Shown piece after piece: positions 42,618 to 52,480 of a DNA stretch of 64,000 nucleotides. This DNA is from Polaromonas sp. JS666. GTDB lineage: Bacteria; Pseudomonadota; Gammaproteobacteria; Burkholderiales; Burkholderiaceae_C. Where the stretch lies: assembly GCF_900103405.1 (NCBI RefSeq), contig NZ_FNHX01000005.1, positions 126,845-190,844 of the forward strand. Direction: 5' to 3'. Each line of letters starts with the position of its first letter. Within the stretch, counting starts at the first letter, position 1. The notes under the pieces are model-generated. The model searched no databases and had not been told where the DNA came from. It worked only from the letters and a program-made list of their open reading frames with translations. The translations under genes were made by a program, and so were the position numbers.

Positions 42618-43418
42618 ATGAGCGATCCCAACACCGACAAGCCCGACGAACTCGCGGGCACTGAGCAGCCCTTTGTGCAGCACCTCATGGAGCTGCGCGA
42701 CCGGATGATCAAGGCGGTGATCGCCATTGGGATCGCGGCGGCCGTTCTGGCTTTTTATCCGGGCGCCAGCGCCCTGTATGACCTGATGGCCGCGCCGCTG
42801 GTGGCAACCCTGCCCCAGGGCTCCAAACTGATCGCCATCAGCGTGATCACCCCCTTTGTGGTGCCGATCAAGATATTGTTCATGGCGGCCTTCATGATCG
42901 CGCTGCCGGTGGTGCTTTACCAGGTCTGGGCTTTTGTCGCGCCGGGCCTGTATTCGCACGAGAAAAAACTCGTAATGCCGCTGGTGGTCTCCAGCACCAT
43001 TCTGTTTTTTGTCGGCGTGGCTTTCTGCTATTTCGTGGTGTTCGGCCAGGTGTTTCATTTCATCCAGAGCTTTGCGCCCAAGTCCATCATCGCCACGCCG
43101 GATATCGAGGAATACCTGAGTTTCGTGCTCGGCATGTTCCTGGCCTTCGGGCTGGCCTTTGAGGTGCCGATCGCGGTGATCCTGCTGGTGCGCATGGGCG
43201 TGCTCAGCGTGGCCCAGCTGCGCGAATACCGCGGCTACTTCTGGGTGGCCGCGGCTGTCGGCACCGCATTGGTGACGCCGCCCGATGCGGGTTCCATGAT
43301 CATGCTGCTGGGTGTTGTCGGCGGCCTCTATGAGGTGGGCATCGTCGCCGCACAGCTGTTCGTCAAGCACACCAAAAAGCCCGAAGACGACAGCGAGGCC
43401 GAAGCGGCCAAGCCCTGA
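42618..43418 (+). CDS. tatC: Sec-independent translocase TatC
   Basis: Six-helix receptor for twin-arginine signals. ATG 42618 gives MSDPNTDKPDELAGTEQPFV followed by HLMELRDRM, the conserved cytoplasmic N-terminus; the periplasmic loop and helices include YQVWAFVAPGLYSHEKK and FGLAFEVPIAVILLVRMG, with VTPPDAGSMIMLL at the end. 266 residues. The last gene of the long co-directional run; it converges on the protease gene with 10 bp between them. Confidence 0.96.
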   Translation: MSDPNTDKPDELAGTEQPFVQHLMELRDRMIKAVIAIGIAAAVLAFYPGASALYDLMAAPLVATLPQGSKLIAISVITPFVVPIKILFMAAFMIALPVVLYQVWAFVAPGLYSHEKKLVMPLVVSSTILFFVGVAFCYFVVFGQVFHFIQSFAPKSIIATPDIEEYLSFVLGMFLAFGLAFEVPIAVILLVRMGVLSVAQLREYRGYFWVAAAVGTALVTPPDAGSMIMLLGVVGGLYEVGIVAAQLFVKHTKKPEDDSEAEAAKP

Positions 43419-43428
43419 GCCCCGGCTC

Positions 43429-44586
<1,158 letters not shown>

Positions 44587-44721
44587 GAATGAGGGAGGTC
44601 AGCAAAAAATGTCAAAAGCCGCGCGGGAGCTTGCGCCGCAAGCCCCTATTGTCCCTCAGCTCCTGCGGGTGCCCAAGGCAAGGGCTTTTACCCCGGGGCG
44701 CCCGCCTGACACAATCCCCCC

Positions 44722-45483
44722 ATGAGCACCACACGACAGGACTTGCTGCAGGCCTTTGACGCGCTTTTGCAGCCCGCGCGCTTCAAGGATTACGGCCCCA
44801 ACGGCCTGCAGGTCGAGGGCCGGCCCGAGGTTCGCAAAATCGTTTCCGGCGTCACCGCCAGCCTGGCCTTGATAGAGGCGGCGGTTGCCGCCCGGGCCGA
44901 CGCGATTTTTGTGCACCACGGCCTGTTCTGGCGCGGCCAGGACGGCCGCGTCACGGGCTGGATGAAGCAGCGCCTGGCGCTGCTGCTGGCGCAGGACATC
45001 AACCTCTTTGCCTACCACCTGCCGCTGGACGCGCATCCCGAGCTGGGCAACAACGCGCAGCTGGGCTTGCAACTGGGTCTGGTTGCCGGCGCGCGCTTTG
45101 GTGAGCAGGATCTGGGCTTTGTCGGTAGCCGCGGCGACGGCGGCGGTTTCGCCGACGTAGCCGCGCTGGCGGCCCATGTGCAGCAGGTGCTGAAGCGGCC
45201 CGTGGTTCAGGCCGGGCCGTCGCAAAAACCTATCCGCAACATCGCCTGGTGCACGGGTGGTGCGCAGGGCTACTTCGAGGCGGCGATTGCCGCGGGCGCC
45301 GATGCCTTCATCACGGGTGAGATTTCCGAGCCGCAAGCCCATTACGCGCGCGAGATGGGCGTGGCCTTTATCGCCTGCGGCCACCATGCCTCCGAGCGCT
45401 ACGGCGCGCCGGCGGTGGCGGGGCAGGTCGCGGCCCAACTCGGCCTGGCCCACGAATTCATCGACATCGACAACCCGGCCTGA
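44722..45483 (+). CDS. Nif3/YbgI-family dinuclear metal protein
   Basis: DUF34 protein of 253 residues with two metal sites. IFVHHGLFWRGQ near residues 70-81 and FIACGHHASERYG near the C-terminus supply the metal-binding histidines and glutamate. YbgI has been called a putative GTP cyclohydrolase-like or metal-chaperone protein; its role remains unclear. Divergent from the protease gene with 135 bp between. Confidence 0.88.
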   Translation: MSTTRQDLLQAFDALLQPARFKDYGPNGLQVEGRPEVRKIVSGVTASLALIEAAVAARADAIFVHHGLFWRGQDGRVTGWMKQRLALLLAQDINLFAYHLPLDAHPELGNNAQLGLQLGLVAGARFGEQDLGFVGSRGDGGGFADVAALAAHVQQVLKRPVVQAGPSQKPIRNIAWCTGGAQGYFEAAIAAGADAFITGEISEPQAHYAREMGVAFIACGHHASERYGAPAVAGQVAAQLGLAHEFIDIDNPA

Positions 45484-45513
45484 GGCGAGCCGGGCCCGGC
45501 GGGCCGCACCGGT

Positions 45514-46863
45514 TCAGGCCGGCTTGTGGCGCGGCCGGCCCGAGCGGGGCGTTTTGCCGGCGCTTTTCGGGGTTTTTGGGCTTTTGGGCCGCGAGGGTGC
45601 CGCTGGCACGGCGTCGCGCAGCGCGCGCCAGCTGGAGCCCAGGTCCGCGTGCTCGACCGGCACGGCGGTGTGGCTTTCCGGGTCCAGCATTGCCGCGCGG
45701 GAGCGCATCGCGCGCGCGGCTTGCGCCACCGACTGCGCCTCATGCAGCAGTTGGTCCACGTCCTTGCTCGCGGCCGACAGGTGGACAATGCCGACGGCGA
45801 TGTCGGGCGTGACCCGTATGCGCCGCCCGTCCAGCGAACGCAAGTCCAGGGGCCGGCGCAGGCTGGAGGCCACGCGCAAGCCCAGTGTGCGTATCCAGCG
45901 GGGTGAATGCATGGTTTCCAGCAGCACCATAAAACAGCGGTCGTAGTAGCGGCCGGCCGGGTTGACGGCGCCGGTGTGGCGCTGCATGCGGCGCGCCAGC
46001 TGGATGTAGAGGTCGTTGAGGCCGGCCTGGCCGATCAGCGGCAACAGGCGTTCGGGTTCGAACAGCAGCACGGCCATCAGCGCGCCGTCGCGCCGGGTGC
46101 GCTGGCGGCGCTGCTGCGCCCCTATGATTTTCCGCACCATGGCCACGCCGTCGTAGAGCTGGGTGATCGGGTCGCGGCGCGAGACCTCGCCCTGCCGCAT
46201 CTGCCGGATATGGTGGTTGCGCAGCCACAGCATCGCGGCGGTGATGACCACACTGAGCAGCGCCGCCAGCGCCACGCCGGCCTGCAGCAGCAGCGGCGGC
46301 CGGCTGGTGTTCAGCGCCAGCCCGTAGAGGCCGATCTGCGCCGGCAGGGTCAGCAGGCAGCCCAGGGCCAGGCCCCAGGCCATTCTGTCGCCCAGTTGCG
46401 TGGCGCGTACCGAAAGCCACAACACAACCGACAGGTTGGCGATCGCCAGCGCGCCGGAAACCGGCAGGCGCCATTCAGGGGCAAGCAGCAGGCACAGCGG
46501 CACGCCCGCCAGGCAGACCAGGGTCATCGCCAGCAGGCTGACTTTCATCAGGTGGTCGCGCTGGTGGGCCGACAGCCATTTGCTGGCGCCGTAGCTGCCC
46601 ATGGCCGCGCACAGCGGTCCGGCCAGGAATTGCGCCGTGGCCAGTTCGTCATGCGCGCCCGGCCAGACGGCGGCGGGCAAGCCGCTCAGCAGCAGCACCA
46701 CCGCCCAGCACAGGGCCAGGTAGGCCAGTGTTTGCGAGGCGGCGCGCGTGCGGCTGTAAAAGGCGTCGGCCAGGGCCAGCAGGATCACCAGGCCCAGCGC
46801 GCCGGCGGCCGCGCTCCACAGCATCATGTCCGCGTCGGGCATCAGGGGGTGCAGGCTATTCAT
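45514..46863 (-). CDS. Membrane protein with degenerate GGDEF domain
   Basis: 449 residues from ATG 46863 (MNSLHPLMPDADMMLWSAAA). Six or seven hydrophobic helices fill the first 215 residues (LVILLALADAFY ... LAALLSVVITAAMLWL). A GGDEF-like domain follows (about 226-400): RRDPITQLYDGVAMVRKI is the family's start, yet the catalytic signature is YYDRC (about 306-310, coded at 45948-45934). The Mg-binding Asp of the LLDID segment is lost too (VLLFEPERLL). It should be unable to make c-di-GMP. The C-terminal tail is Arg/Lys/Pro-rich, ending PKSPKTPKSAGKTPRSGRPR. An in-frame ATG at 46929 would add 22 residues. Confidence 0.8.
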   Translation of the reverse strand: MNSLHPLMPDADMMLWSAAAGALGLVILLALADAFYSRTRAASQTLAYLALCWAVVLLLSGLPAAVWPGAHDELATAQFLAGPLCAAMGSYGASKWLSAHQRDHLMKVSLLAMTLVCLAGVPLCLLLAPEWRLPVSGALAIANLSVVLWLSVRATQLGDRMAWGLALGCLLTLPAQIGLYGLALNTSRPPLLLQAGVALAALLSVVITAAMLWLRNHHIRQMRQGEVSRRDPITQLYDGVAMVRKIIGAQQRRQRTRRDGALMAVLLFEPERLLPLIGQAGLNDLYIQLARRMQRHTGAVNPAGRYYDRCFMVLLETMHSPRWIRTLGLRVASSLRRPLDLRSLDGRRIRVTPDIAVGIVHLSAASKDVDQLLHEAQSVAQAARAMRSRAAMLDPESHTAVPVEHADLGSSWRALRDAVPAAPSRPKSPKTPKSAGKTPRSGRPRHKPA

Positions 46864-47079
46864 GGCCGGCTCAGCGCTGCGCAAGGACCTGCCGGCCGCC
46901 ACGCTGTGGTTTGCGCCAAAATACCCCAAGAATGCATCTGCCCGAACCCCTCGTATTTTTTGGCCTGTCGCGGTCTCGTGCCGAGCGCGGGCCTACCCAT
47001 TTTTTTGCGATTATGGTCCCACCATCCGTGAAATGCACTTCGACGCTTGAATTTGCCCTGTGTCGGCGAGAGGGGTGTT

Positions 47080-48117
47080 GTGGCTAGGCCGCTGCTCATC
47101 ACCATGGGCGATGCGGCTGGCATAGGCCCGGAAATCGTCGCCAGGGCTTTTCGCGAAGCGCCCGCCGAGCTGGCCGGATGCGCTGTGGTGGGGGATGTGG
47201 CGACGCTGCGCCGCGCTGCGGCGCTGGTGGCTTCCCCGCTGGCGCTGCCGGTGGCGCAACTGAGCAGCCTGGCCGAACTGCCCGGCGTGCCGCCGCGGTG
47301 CATTCCGGTGCTGCAGCAATGCGCGCTGCCGGGCCTTGTGCCTTATGGACAGGTCAGCGGCGTGGCCGGCCAGGCCGCGGCCGATTGCATCGTCTGGGCG
47401 GCCCGCCGCGTGCTGGCCGGCGAGGCCGCCGCGCTGGTGACCGCCCCCATCCACAAGGAGGCCCTGGCCGCTGCCGGCGGCTGGGCGGCCCAATTTCCGG
47501 GCCACACGGAAATGCTGCAGGCCGAAGCGGCCGCTTTTTTGGGCAAGCCTGTGGGCGAAGTGCCGGTACGCATGATGCTGGCCAATGAGGAGCTGCGCAC
47601 CGTGCTGGTAAGCATTCACATGTCGCTCAGGCAGGCCATCGAGGCCGTGACTTTTGACAACGTGCTGCAAACCCTGCGCATCACGCACGCCGCCGTCGGT
47701 GCCGGCTTGGGACGCGCGCCGCGCATTGCGGTGGCGGGGCTCAACCCCCATGCCGGCGAAGGCGGGCTGTTCGGCAGCGAAGAGCAGGCCATCATCGCCC
47801 CGGCCATCGCCGCGGCACGTGCGCAAGGCCTGGATGTGAGCGGCCCCTTCGCGCCCGACACGGTGTTCATGCGGGCACGCCAGGCCGCCGGCAAGTCCGG
47901 CGAGTTTGATGTGGTGGTCGCGATGTACCACGACCAGGGGCTGATCCCGGTCAAGTACCTGGGCGTGGAGCAGGGCGTCAACGTCACGCTGGGACTGCCG
48001 CTGGTGCGCACCAGCCCCGACCACGGGACGGCCTTCGATATCGCGGGCAGCGGGCGCGCCGACGCTTCCAGCCTGCTGGCTGCCGTGCGCATGGCGCGCC
48101 GGCTTGCGGTTTTCTGA
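47080..48117 (+). CDS. pdxA: 4-hydroxythreonine-4-phosphate dehydrogenase
   Basis: NAD-dependent enzyme of the DXP-dependent pyridoxal phosphate pathway. LLITMGDAAGIGPEIVARAF opens the protein (the family usually has GDPAGIGPE, so a Pro-to-Ala change). Metal-binding histidines occur in QFPGHTEMLQ and VVAMYHDQGLIPVKYLG. GTG 47080 after a GAGAGGGG box gives 345 residues; TTG 47047 would add 11. In many relatives pdxA lies between surA and ksgA, which are absent here. PdxA2-type paralogues exist, so physiological role is likely but not certain. Confidence 0.88.
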   Translation: MARPLLITMGDAAGIGPEIVARAFREAPAELAGCAVVGDVATLRRAAALVASPLALPVAQLSSLAELPGVPPRCIPVLQQCALPGLVPYGQVSGVAGQAAADCIVWAARRVLAGEAAALVTAPIHKEALAAAGGWAAQFPGHTEMLQAEAAAFLGKPVGEVPVRMMLANEELRTVLVSIHMSLRQAIEAVTFDNVLQTLRITHAAVGAGLGRAPRIAVAGLNPHAGEGGLFGSEEQAIIAPAIAAARAQGLDVSGPFAPDTVFMRARQAAGKSGEFDVVVAMYHDQGLIPVKYLGVEQGVNVTLGLPLVRTSPDHGTAFDIAGSGRADASSLLAAVRMARRLAVF

Positions 48118-48132
48118 CGCGGCCCGGCTTGC

Positions 48133-48555
48133 TTATTTTTTGAGGCTGTCGCGGATCTCGCGCAGCAGCGCGATGTCTTCAGGCGGCGCGGCAGGGGCGG
48201 GCGCCGGCTGGTCGCGCTTGAGCCGGTTGATCTGCTTGACCATCAGGAAAATGATGAAGGCCAGGATGATGAAGTTGACCGCGACGGTGATGAAGTTGCC
48301 GTAGGCGAAGACCGGCACGCCCGCCTTCTTCAGCGCGTCCAGCGTGGTGGCCGTGCCAGGCGGCACCGTCCCCAGCACCACAAAGAGGTTGGAAAAATCC
48401 AGCTTGCCGAAGAGGGCGCCGACCAGGGGAAGGATCAGGTCGCTGACGACCGAGTCCACGATCTTGCCGAAAGCCGCGCCAATGATCACGCCGACCGCCA
48501 GGTCGATCACATTGCCCTTGACGGCGAATTCCTTGAATTCCTGCATCATTCCCAT
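48133..48555 (-). CDS. mscL: Large-conductance mechanosensitive channel
   Basis: Pentameric turgor-release channel. [20 protein letters not shown] is the amphipathic N-terminus; [20 protein letters not shown] is the pore-lining helix, with a second helix ([20 protein letters not shown]). 140 residues. A strong AGGAG box lies just before the start on the minus strand. It converges on pdxA and is divergent from petA. Confidence 0.96.
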   Translation of the reverse strand: MGMMQEFKEFAVKGNVIDLAVGVIIGAAFGKIVDSVVSDLILPLVGALFGKLDFSNLFVVLGTVPPGTATTLDALKKAGVPVFAYGNFITVAVNFIILAFIIFLMVKQINRLKRDQPAPAPAAPPEDIALLREIRDSLKK

Positions 48556-48726
48556 GAAGTTTCTCCTCTTGTTTTGGACAAAACATTATCAAGGCTGGGC
48601 CTGCCGGTGCCGCCTGCATGCGGGCCTGGCTTGAAACAAAGTATGTGGAATCCGGCTTGTGCTCAAAAAACAGGCAGGCCCCTGGCTTTTGGGGTAGCCC
48701 GGACCACCGGGATGCGGCCTCTCGCC

Positions 48727-48756
48727 TTGAAAAACGACGTTGCGCTCCGCTACAAT
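48727..48756 (+). promoter_or_regulatory. Probable petABC promoter
   Basis: TTGAAA at 48727-48732 and TACAAT at 48751-48756, spacer 18 bp, about 51 bp before the petA ATG, in the 252-bp gap divergent from mscL. Each box matches five of six consensus bases (-35) or five of six (-10). Confidence 0.6.
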
Positions 48757-48807
48757 CGCGGGTTGACCCCACTATGCCTATTTCAAGCCAGTTCTTGAAG
48801 GACTCTC

Positions 48808-49443
48808 ATGACCCAAGCAAGCGAAGCAAGCGTGAATGGCGCGCCCCACGGCGCTCCCGTAGATAAAGATAAAAGAAACTGGCTGGTGACCACCTGCGCG
48901 GTGGGCGGCGCAGGCGCCATCGCCACGGCTGTTCCCTTTGTCAGCACCTTCCAACCCTCCGAAAAAGCCAAAGCCGCCGGCGCCGCCGTCGAAGTCGATA
49001 TTTCCGACGTCAAGCCCGGTGAGAAGATCACGGTGGAATGGCGCGGCAAGCCGGTCTGGATCATCAAGCGCACGCCCGCGCAGCTCGCGGAGCTCCCCAA
49101 GGTCGATGCCCTGCTGGCCGACCCCAAGTCCGAGCGCAAGCCCGACGAACTGACCCCTGCTTACGCCCGCAACGAAAACCGCTCCATCAAGCCCGAGACG
49201 CTGGTGGTGGTCGGCATCTGCTCGCACCTGGGCTGCTCGCCTTCCGACAAGTTCCAGCCCGGCGCGCAGCCTTCGCTGCCCGACGACTGGGCCGGCGGCT
49301 TCCTGTGCCCCTGCCACGGCTCGACCTTCGACATGGCCGGCCGCGTCTACAAAAACAAGCCCGCGCCCGACAACCTCGAAGTTCCCCCGCACATGTACCT
49401 GTCAGACACCCGGTTGCTGATTGGTGAAGACAAGAAGGCCTGA
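48808..49443 (+). CDS. petA: Ubiquinol-cytochrome c reductase Rieske iron-sulfur subunit
   Basis: The 2Fe-2S subunit of the bc1 complex. Cluster ligands are in VGICSHLGCSPSDKF and CPCHGSTFD. The N-terminal helix (WLVTTCAVGGAGAIATAVPF) is preceded by DKDKRNWLV, a Lys-Arg version of the twin-arginine motif, so export as a folded protein by Tat is expected. 211 residues; a disordered N-terminus of about 20 residues precedes the helix. First of petABC. Confidence 0.96.
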   Translation: MTQASEASVNGAPHGAPVDKDKRNWLVTTCAVGGAGAIATAVPFVSTFQPSEKAKAAGAAVEVDISDVKPGEKITVEWRGKPVWIIKRTPAQLAELPKVDALLADPKSERKPDELTPAYARNENRSIKPETLVVVGICSHLGCSPSDKFQPGAQPSLPDDWAGGFLCPCHGSTFDMAGRVYKNKPAPDNLEVPPHMYLSDTRLLIGEDKKA

Positions 49444-49553
49444 AGGCGCTTCAACCCCCCAGCTCCTTCACAAGACCCTGCAGCCAGCGCCCGATACCTG
49501 CCGACGCATGTACCAGGCGCTTGCCAAAGAACCCCACCGAACCAGGATCAGTT

Positions 49554-50963
49554 ATGGCTGAATTCAAAGAAATTTCCCCCGATGCCCCGCTCGCCGCCAA
49601 GGCGATGAACTGGGTCGACAACCGGTTTCCCGCCAGCAAGCTCTACAAAGAGCACATGAGCGAGTACTACGCACCGAAGAACTTCAACTTCTGGTACATC
49701 TTCGGCTCGCTGGCCATGCTGGTGCTGGTCATCCAGATCGTGACCGGCATTTTCCTGACGATGAACTACAAGCCCGATGCCGCCCTGGCTTTCGGCTCCG
49801 TTGAATACATCATGCGCGACGTGCCCTGGGGCTGGCTGATCCGCTACATGCACTCGACGGGCGCTTCGGCCTTCTTCGTGGTGGTCTACCTGCACATGTT
49901 CCGCGGCCTGCTCTACGGCAGCTACCGCAAGCCGCGCGAGCTGGTCTGGATTTTCGGCTGCGCGATTTTCCTGTGCCTGATGGCCGAGGCTTTCATGGGC
50001 TACCTGCTGCCATGGGGCCAGATGAGCTACTGGGGCGCCCAGGTGATCGTCAACTTGTTCGCCGCGATTCCTTTCATCGGCCCCGACCTGGCGCTGCTGA
50101 TCCGCGGCGACTACGTGGTGGGCGACGCCACGCTGAACCGTTTCTTCGCCTTCCACGTGATCGCCGTGCCGCTGGTGCTGCTGGGCCTGGTGGCCGCGCA
50201 TATCATCGCGCTGCATGAAGTCGGCTCCAACAATCCCGACGGCGTCGAGATCAAGGGCCCGAACGCGCCCAAGGACGCCCAGGGCCACCCGCTGGACGGC
50301 ATTCCTTTCCACCCGTACTACACGGTGCACGACATTTTCGGCGTGAGCGTCTTCCTGATGATCTTCTCGGCGATCATCTTTTTCGCTCCCGAGTTCGGGG
50401 GCTACTTCCTCGAATACAACAACTTCATCCCGGCCGATCCGCTGAAGACGCCGGCGCACATCGCCCCGGTCTGGTACTTCACGCCTTACTACTCGATGCT
50501 GCGTGCCATCACCAGCGAGATGATCTATGCGCTGATCGTCTGCGTGGTCGGTGCCGCTGGCTTCAGCGTCTGGAAGTTCCGCATGCCGGTGCTGCTGAAG
50601 GCTGCCGTCGTCGGTGCCGCCGTCGTGGGCTCGGCCTTGCTGCTGTCCATCGACGCGAAATTCTGGGGTGTGGTCGTGATGGGCGGCGCCGTGGTGATCC
50701 TGTTCTTCCTGCCCTGGCTGGACCTCAGCCCGGTCAAGTCGATCCGCTACCGCCCTGACTGGCACAAGTACCTCTACGGCATTTTTGTCATCAACTTCCT
50801 GGTGCTGGGCTACCTCGGCGTTCAGCCGCCGTCGCCCATTGGTGAGCGCGTCTCCCAGGTCGGCACGCTGTTTTACTTTGGCTTTTTCATCCTGATGCCG
50901 TGGTGGAGCCGCGTGGGTACCCCCAAAACACCGCCTGACCGTCCTGTTTTCCACGGTCACTGA
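49554..50963 (+). CDS. petB: Ubiquinol-cytochrome c reductase cytochrome b subunit
   Basis: The integral core of the bc1 complex, carrying haems bL and bH and the Qo/Qi sites. MHSTGASAFFVVVYLHMFRG and FAFHVIAVPLVLLGLVAAHI supply the haem histidines; the PEWY-like loop is APVWYFTPYYSMLRAI, with Pro-Val-Trp-Tyr in place of PEWY, as in several betaproteobacteria. Start ATG 49554, 469 residues, starts MAEFKEISPDAPLAAKAMNW. Confidence 0.96.
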   Translation: MAEFKEISPDAPLAAKAMNWVDNRFPASKLYKEHMSEYYAPKNFNFWYIFGSLAMLVLVIQIVTGIFLTMNYKPDAALAFGSVEYIMRDVPWGWLIRYMHSTGASAFFVVVYLHMFRGLLYGSYRKPRELVWIFGCAIFLCLMAEAFMGYLLPWGQMSYWGAQVIVNLFAAIPFIGPDLALLIRGDYVVGDATLNRFFAFHVIAVPLVLLGLVAAHIIALHEVGSNNPDGVEIKGPNAPKDAQGHPLDGIPFHPYYTVHDIFGVSVFLMIFSAIIFFAPEFGGYFLEYNNFIPADPLKTPAHIAPVWYFTPYYSMLRAITSEMIYALIVCVVGAAGFSVWKFRMPVLLKAAVVGAAVVGSALLLSIDAKFWGVVVMGGAVVILFFLPWLDLSPVKSIRYRPDWHKYLYGIFVINFLVLGYLGVQPPSPIGERVSQVGTLFYFGFFILMPWWSRVGTPKTPPDRPVFHGH

Positions 50964-50981
50964 GAGTTGGAGATAAAAACG

Positions 50982-51737
50982 ATGAAAAAAATTATTTTTG
51001 CCCTGATCACCGCCTTTGGCCTCGCGGCCGGCGCACAGGCCTCCGAAGGCGGCATTGCCTGGGACAAGGCTCCCGACCGGACCAACGACCTGGGCTCCCT
51101 GCAAAACGGCGCCAAGCTGTTCGTCAACTATTGCCTGAACTGCCATTCCGCTTCCTTCATGCGTTTCAACCGCCTGAAAGACATCGGCCTGACCGAAAAG
51201 GAAATCAAGGACAACCTGCTGTTCACCACTGAAAAAGTGGGTGACACCATGAAAGCTGCGATCGACCCCAAGCAGGCCAAGGAATGGTTCGGCGGCAACC
51301 CCCCCGACCTCACCGTGATCGCACGCTCGCGTTCCGGCCACGGTGGCACCGGCGCCGACTACCTCTACACCTACCTGCGCACCTACTACCGCGACGAAAC
51401 CAAGGCCACGGGCTGGAACAACCTGGTTTTCCCCAGCGTTGCCATGCCGCACGTGCTCTGGGAACTGCAGGGTACGCGCACGCCGGTGTACGAAGAAAAG
51501 GAAGAACACGGCCACAAGGTCGCGGTCTTCAAGGGCTGGCAGCAGCTCACCCCCGGCACCATGACGCCGCTGCAATACGACCAGGCCATAGGTGACCTCG
51601 TGGGCTACCTGCAGTGGATGGGCGAGCCGGCCCAGAACACCCGCATCCGTGTCGGCGTCTGGGTGCTGATTTTCCTTCTCGGCTTGACCTTTGTCGCCTG
51701 GCGCCTGAATGCGGCGTTCTGGAAAGACGTCAAGTAA
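50982..51737 (+). CDS. petC: Ubiquinol-cytochrome c reductase cytochrome c1 subunit
   Basis: Haem c-binding subunit anchored by a C-terminal helix. The signal peptide is MKKIIFALITAFGLAAGAQA; the haem site is CLNCH (NYCLNCHSASFMRFNRL), the axial Met lies near VAMPHVLWELQG, and the anchor is VGVWVLIFLLGLTFVAWRLN. I chose ATG 50982 (251 residues) because of the TTGGAGAT box upstream and the clean signal peptide. Confidence 0.95.
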   Translation: MKKIIFALITAFGLAAGAQASEGGIAWDKAPDRTNDLGSLQNGAKLFVNYCLNCHSASFMRFNRLKDIGLTEKEIKDNLLFTTEKVGDTMKAAIDPKQAKEWFGGNPPDLTVIARSRSGHGGTGADYLYTYLRTYYRDETKATGWNNLVFPSVAMPHVLWELQGTRTPVYEEKEEHGHKVAVFKGWQQLTPGTMTPLQYDQAIGDLVGYLQWMGEPAQNTRIRVGVWVLIFLLGLTFVAWRLNAAFWKDVK

Positions 51738-51745
51738 TTTTTTTC

Positions 51746-51803
51746 GCCGGGGCCTTGTTCCCGGCACCTTCTGGAGTGGATGCTTTTTAGATGTATCCAC
51801 TCC
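51746..51803 (+). terminator. Two stem-loops between petC and sspA
   Basis: GCCGGG (51746-51751) pairs with CCCGGC (51760-51765), and GGAGTGGAT (51773-51781) pairs perfectly with ATCCACTCC (51795-51803) over a 13-bp AT-rich loop. The second is followed by only a broken T-run (TTTGCATTT). They could end petABC transcription or form an mRNA-stability element before sspA. Confidence 0.45.
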
Positions 51804-51826
51804 TTTGCATTTAGGAGTTCCGCACC

Positions 51827-52438
51827 ATGATGGTCCTTTATTCAGGCACGACCTGCCCCTTCTCGCACCGCTGCCGCTTTGTGCTGTTTGAAAAAGGCAT
51901 GGACTTCGAAATCCGCGATGTCGACCTGTACAACAAGCCCGAAGACATCAATGTGATGAATCCCTACGGCCAGGTGCCCATCCTGGTCGAGCGCGACCTG
52001 ATCCTGTACGAGTCGAACATCATCAACGAGTACATCGACGAGCGCTTCCCGCACCCGCAACTGATGCCCGGCGACCCGGTCGACCGCGCGCGCGTTCGCC
52101 TGTTTTTGCTGAACTTCGAAAAAGAGCTGTTCGTCCATGTCAGCACGCTGGAATCTCGCGCGTCCAAGGGCAATGAAAAGGCGCTGGAAAAGGCCCGCTC
52201 GCACATCCGCGACCGCCTGACGCAGCTCGCGCCCATCTTCCTGAAGAACAAGTTCATGCTGGGCGACAATTTCTCCATGCTGGACGTGGCGATCGCCCCC
52301 TTGCTGTGGCGCCTGGATTACTACGACATCGACCTGTCGAAGAATGCCGCGCCGCTGCTCAAGTACGCGGAGCGCATTTTCTCGCGCCCGGCCTATATTG
52401 AAGCACTGACGCCGTCCGAAAAAGTGATGCGGAAATAA
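51827..52438 (+). CDS. sspA: Stringent starvation protein A
   Basis: Glutathione S-transferase-fold RNA polymerase-associated protein that aids transcription in starvation and acid stress. MMVLYSGTTCPFSHRCRFVL and NPYGQVPILVERDLILYES are the thioredoxin-like half; the rest is the alpha domain with MLGDNFSMLDVAIAPLLWRL. 203 residues. Followed by sspB; the order petABC-sspAB is conserved in betaproteobacteria. Confidence 0.94.
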   Translation: MMVLYSGTTCPFSHRCRFVLFEKGMDFEIRDVDLYNKPEDINVMNPYGQVPILVERDLILYESNIINEYIDERFPHPQLMPGDPVDRARVRLFLLNFEKELFVHVSTLESRASKGNEKALEKARSHIRDRLTQLAPIFLKNKFMLGDNFSMLDVAIAPLLWRLDYYDIDLSKNAAPLLKYAERIFSRPAYIEALTPSEKVMRK

Positions 52439-52480
52439 TCCACGGATCCGATTTCCCGGACAAGCAGTTTGGCTGAATTC

